Below, one piece after another: positions 5,742-5,848 of a stretch of DNA of 5,848 nt. Position 1 is the first letter of the stretch. Every line of letters starts with the position of its first letter. A model generated the notes under the pieces. The model searched no databases and was not told the DNA's origin. It saw only the letters and a program-made list of their open reading frames with translations. This DNA is from Methylotenera sp. (lineage in GTDB: Bacteria > Pseudomonadota > Gammaproteobacteria > Burkholderiales > Methylophilaceae): the NCBI GenBank assembly GCA_013816325.1, contig JACDEP010000139.1, positions 1-5,848 on the forward strand. Direction: 5' to 3'. A program made the position numbers and the translations under genes.

Positions 5742-5848
5742 CCAGCAATAGCAATTGAAAAGTAATCGAATAAAGTACCAGATAAAAAGTATCCAGATAA
5801 ATATGTATTTCCTAATTAACAACAAAAACCTTCGTTGGCGATGGTGGC
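5742..5848. other. Region downstream of gph, no gene assignable
   Basis: This 107-bp A+T-rich tail has no intrinsic terminator for gph. A 9-bp direct repeat CCAGATAAA occurs at 5778-5786 and 5793-5801. On the plus strand an ATG at 5803-5805 stays open to the edge (15 codons beginning MYFLINNK) but has no ribosome site. On the minus strand, frames entering from the edge end at TAA or TAG shortly after, so a gene could also terminate here from the other side. The visible stretch is too short to choose, and it does not resemble the start of trpE. Confidence 0.4.

Noticed and set aside
1..5848. An undescribed multi-gene system, mobile element or CRISPR-like array
   Set aside because: All six genes belong to well-known housekeeping families with intact visible motifs. 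No transposase, integrase or spaced palindromic repeats were found; the tandem array at 1508-1589 has no spacers.

Overview
The window carries ordinary, well-conserved housekeeping genes from what looks like a betaproteobacterium. The protein sequences and the gene order (hemA-prfA-prmC-metX on one strand, rpe-gph diverging on the other) would suit Methylophilaceae such as Methylotenera. That placement rests on recall of protein resemblance, not on a database search. No mobile element, CRISPR array, rRNA or tRNA gene, or defence cassette was seen.

Layout: bases 1-468 (minus) hold the N-terminal 156 codons of metX, a homoserine O-acyltransferase of methionine synthesis, cut by the window edge. 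Bases 565-1464 (minus) are prmC, the release-factor glutamine methyltransferase. Bases 1569-2651 (minus) are prfA, peptide chain release factor 1. Bases 2661-3905 (minus) are hemA, glutamyl-tRNA reductase. A 291-bp divergent intergenic region (3906-4196) separates hemA from rpe (plus, ribulose-phosphate 3-epimerase). After 141 bp comes gph (plus, phosphoglycolate phosphatase, HAD family). The last 107 bp hold no gene that can be called.

Functional links: hemA and prfA are 9 bp apart and must be cotranscribed or nearly so; this is the widespread hemA-prfA-prmC arrangement. PrmC methylates the glutamine of the GGQ motif in the factor encoded just upstream, so substrate and modifier sit together. 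metX follows prmC in the same direction but seems to have its own promoter, with a perfect TATAAT box only 6 bp before the start codon. Rpe (pentose phosphate or Calvin-type sugar-phosphate interconversion) and Gph (removal of 2-phosphoglycolate) are a common pair.

The less ordinary signals are all non-coding. They are a six-unit degenerate 13-14 bp tandem array that starts inside the last codons of prfA and runs past its stop; a probable leaderless start for metX; a possible 25-codon upstream ORF and a 10-bp direct repeat before hemA; helically phased 11-bp repeats plus a small palindrome before rpe; and nested inverted repeats between rpe and gph. None of these amounts to a demonstrated new system.
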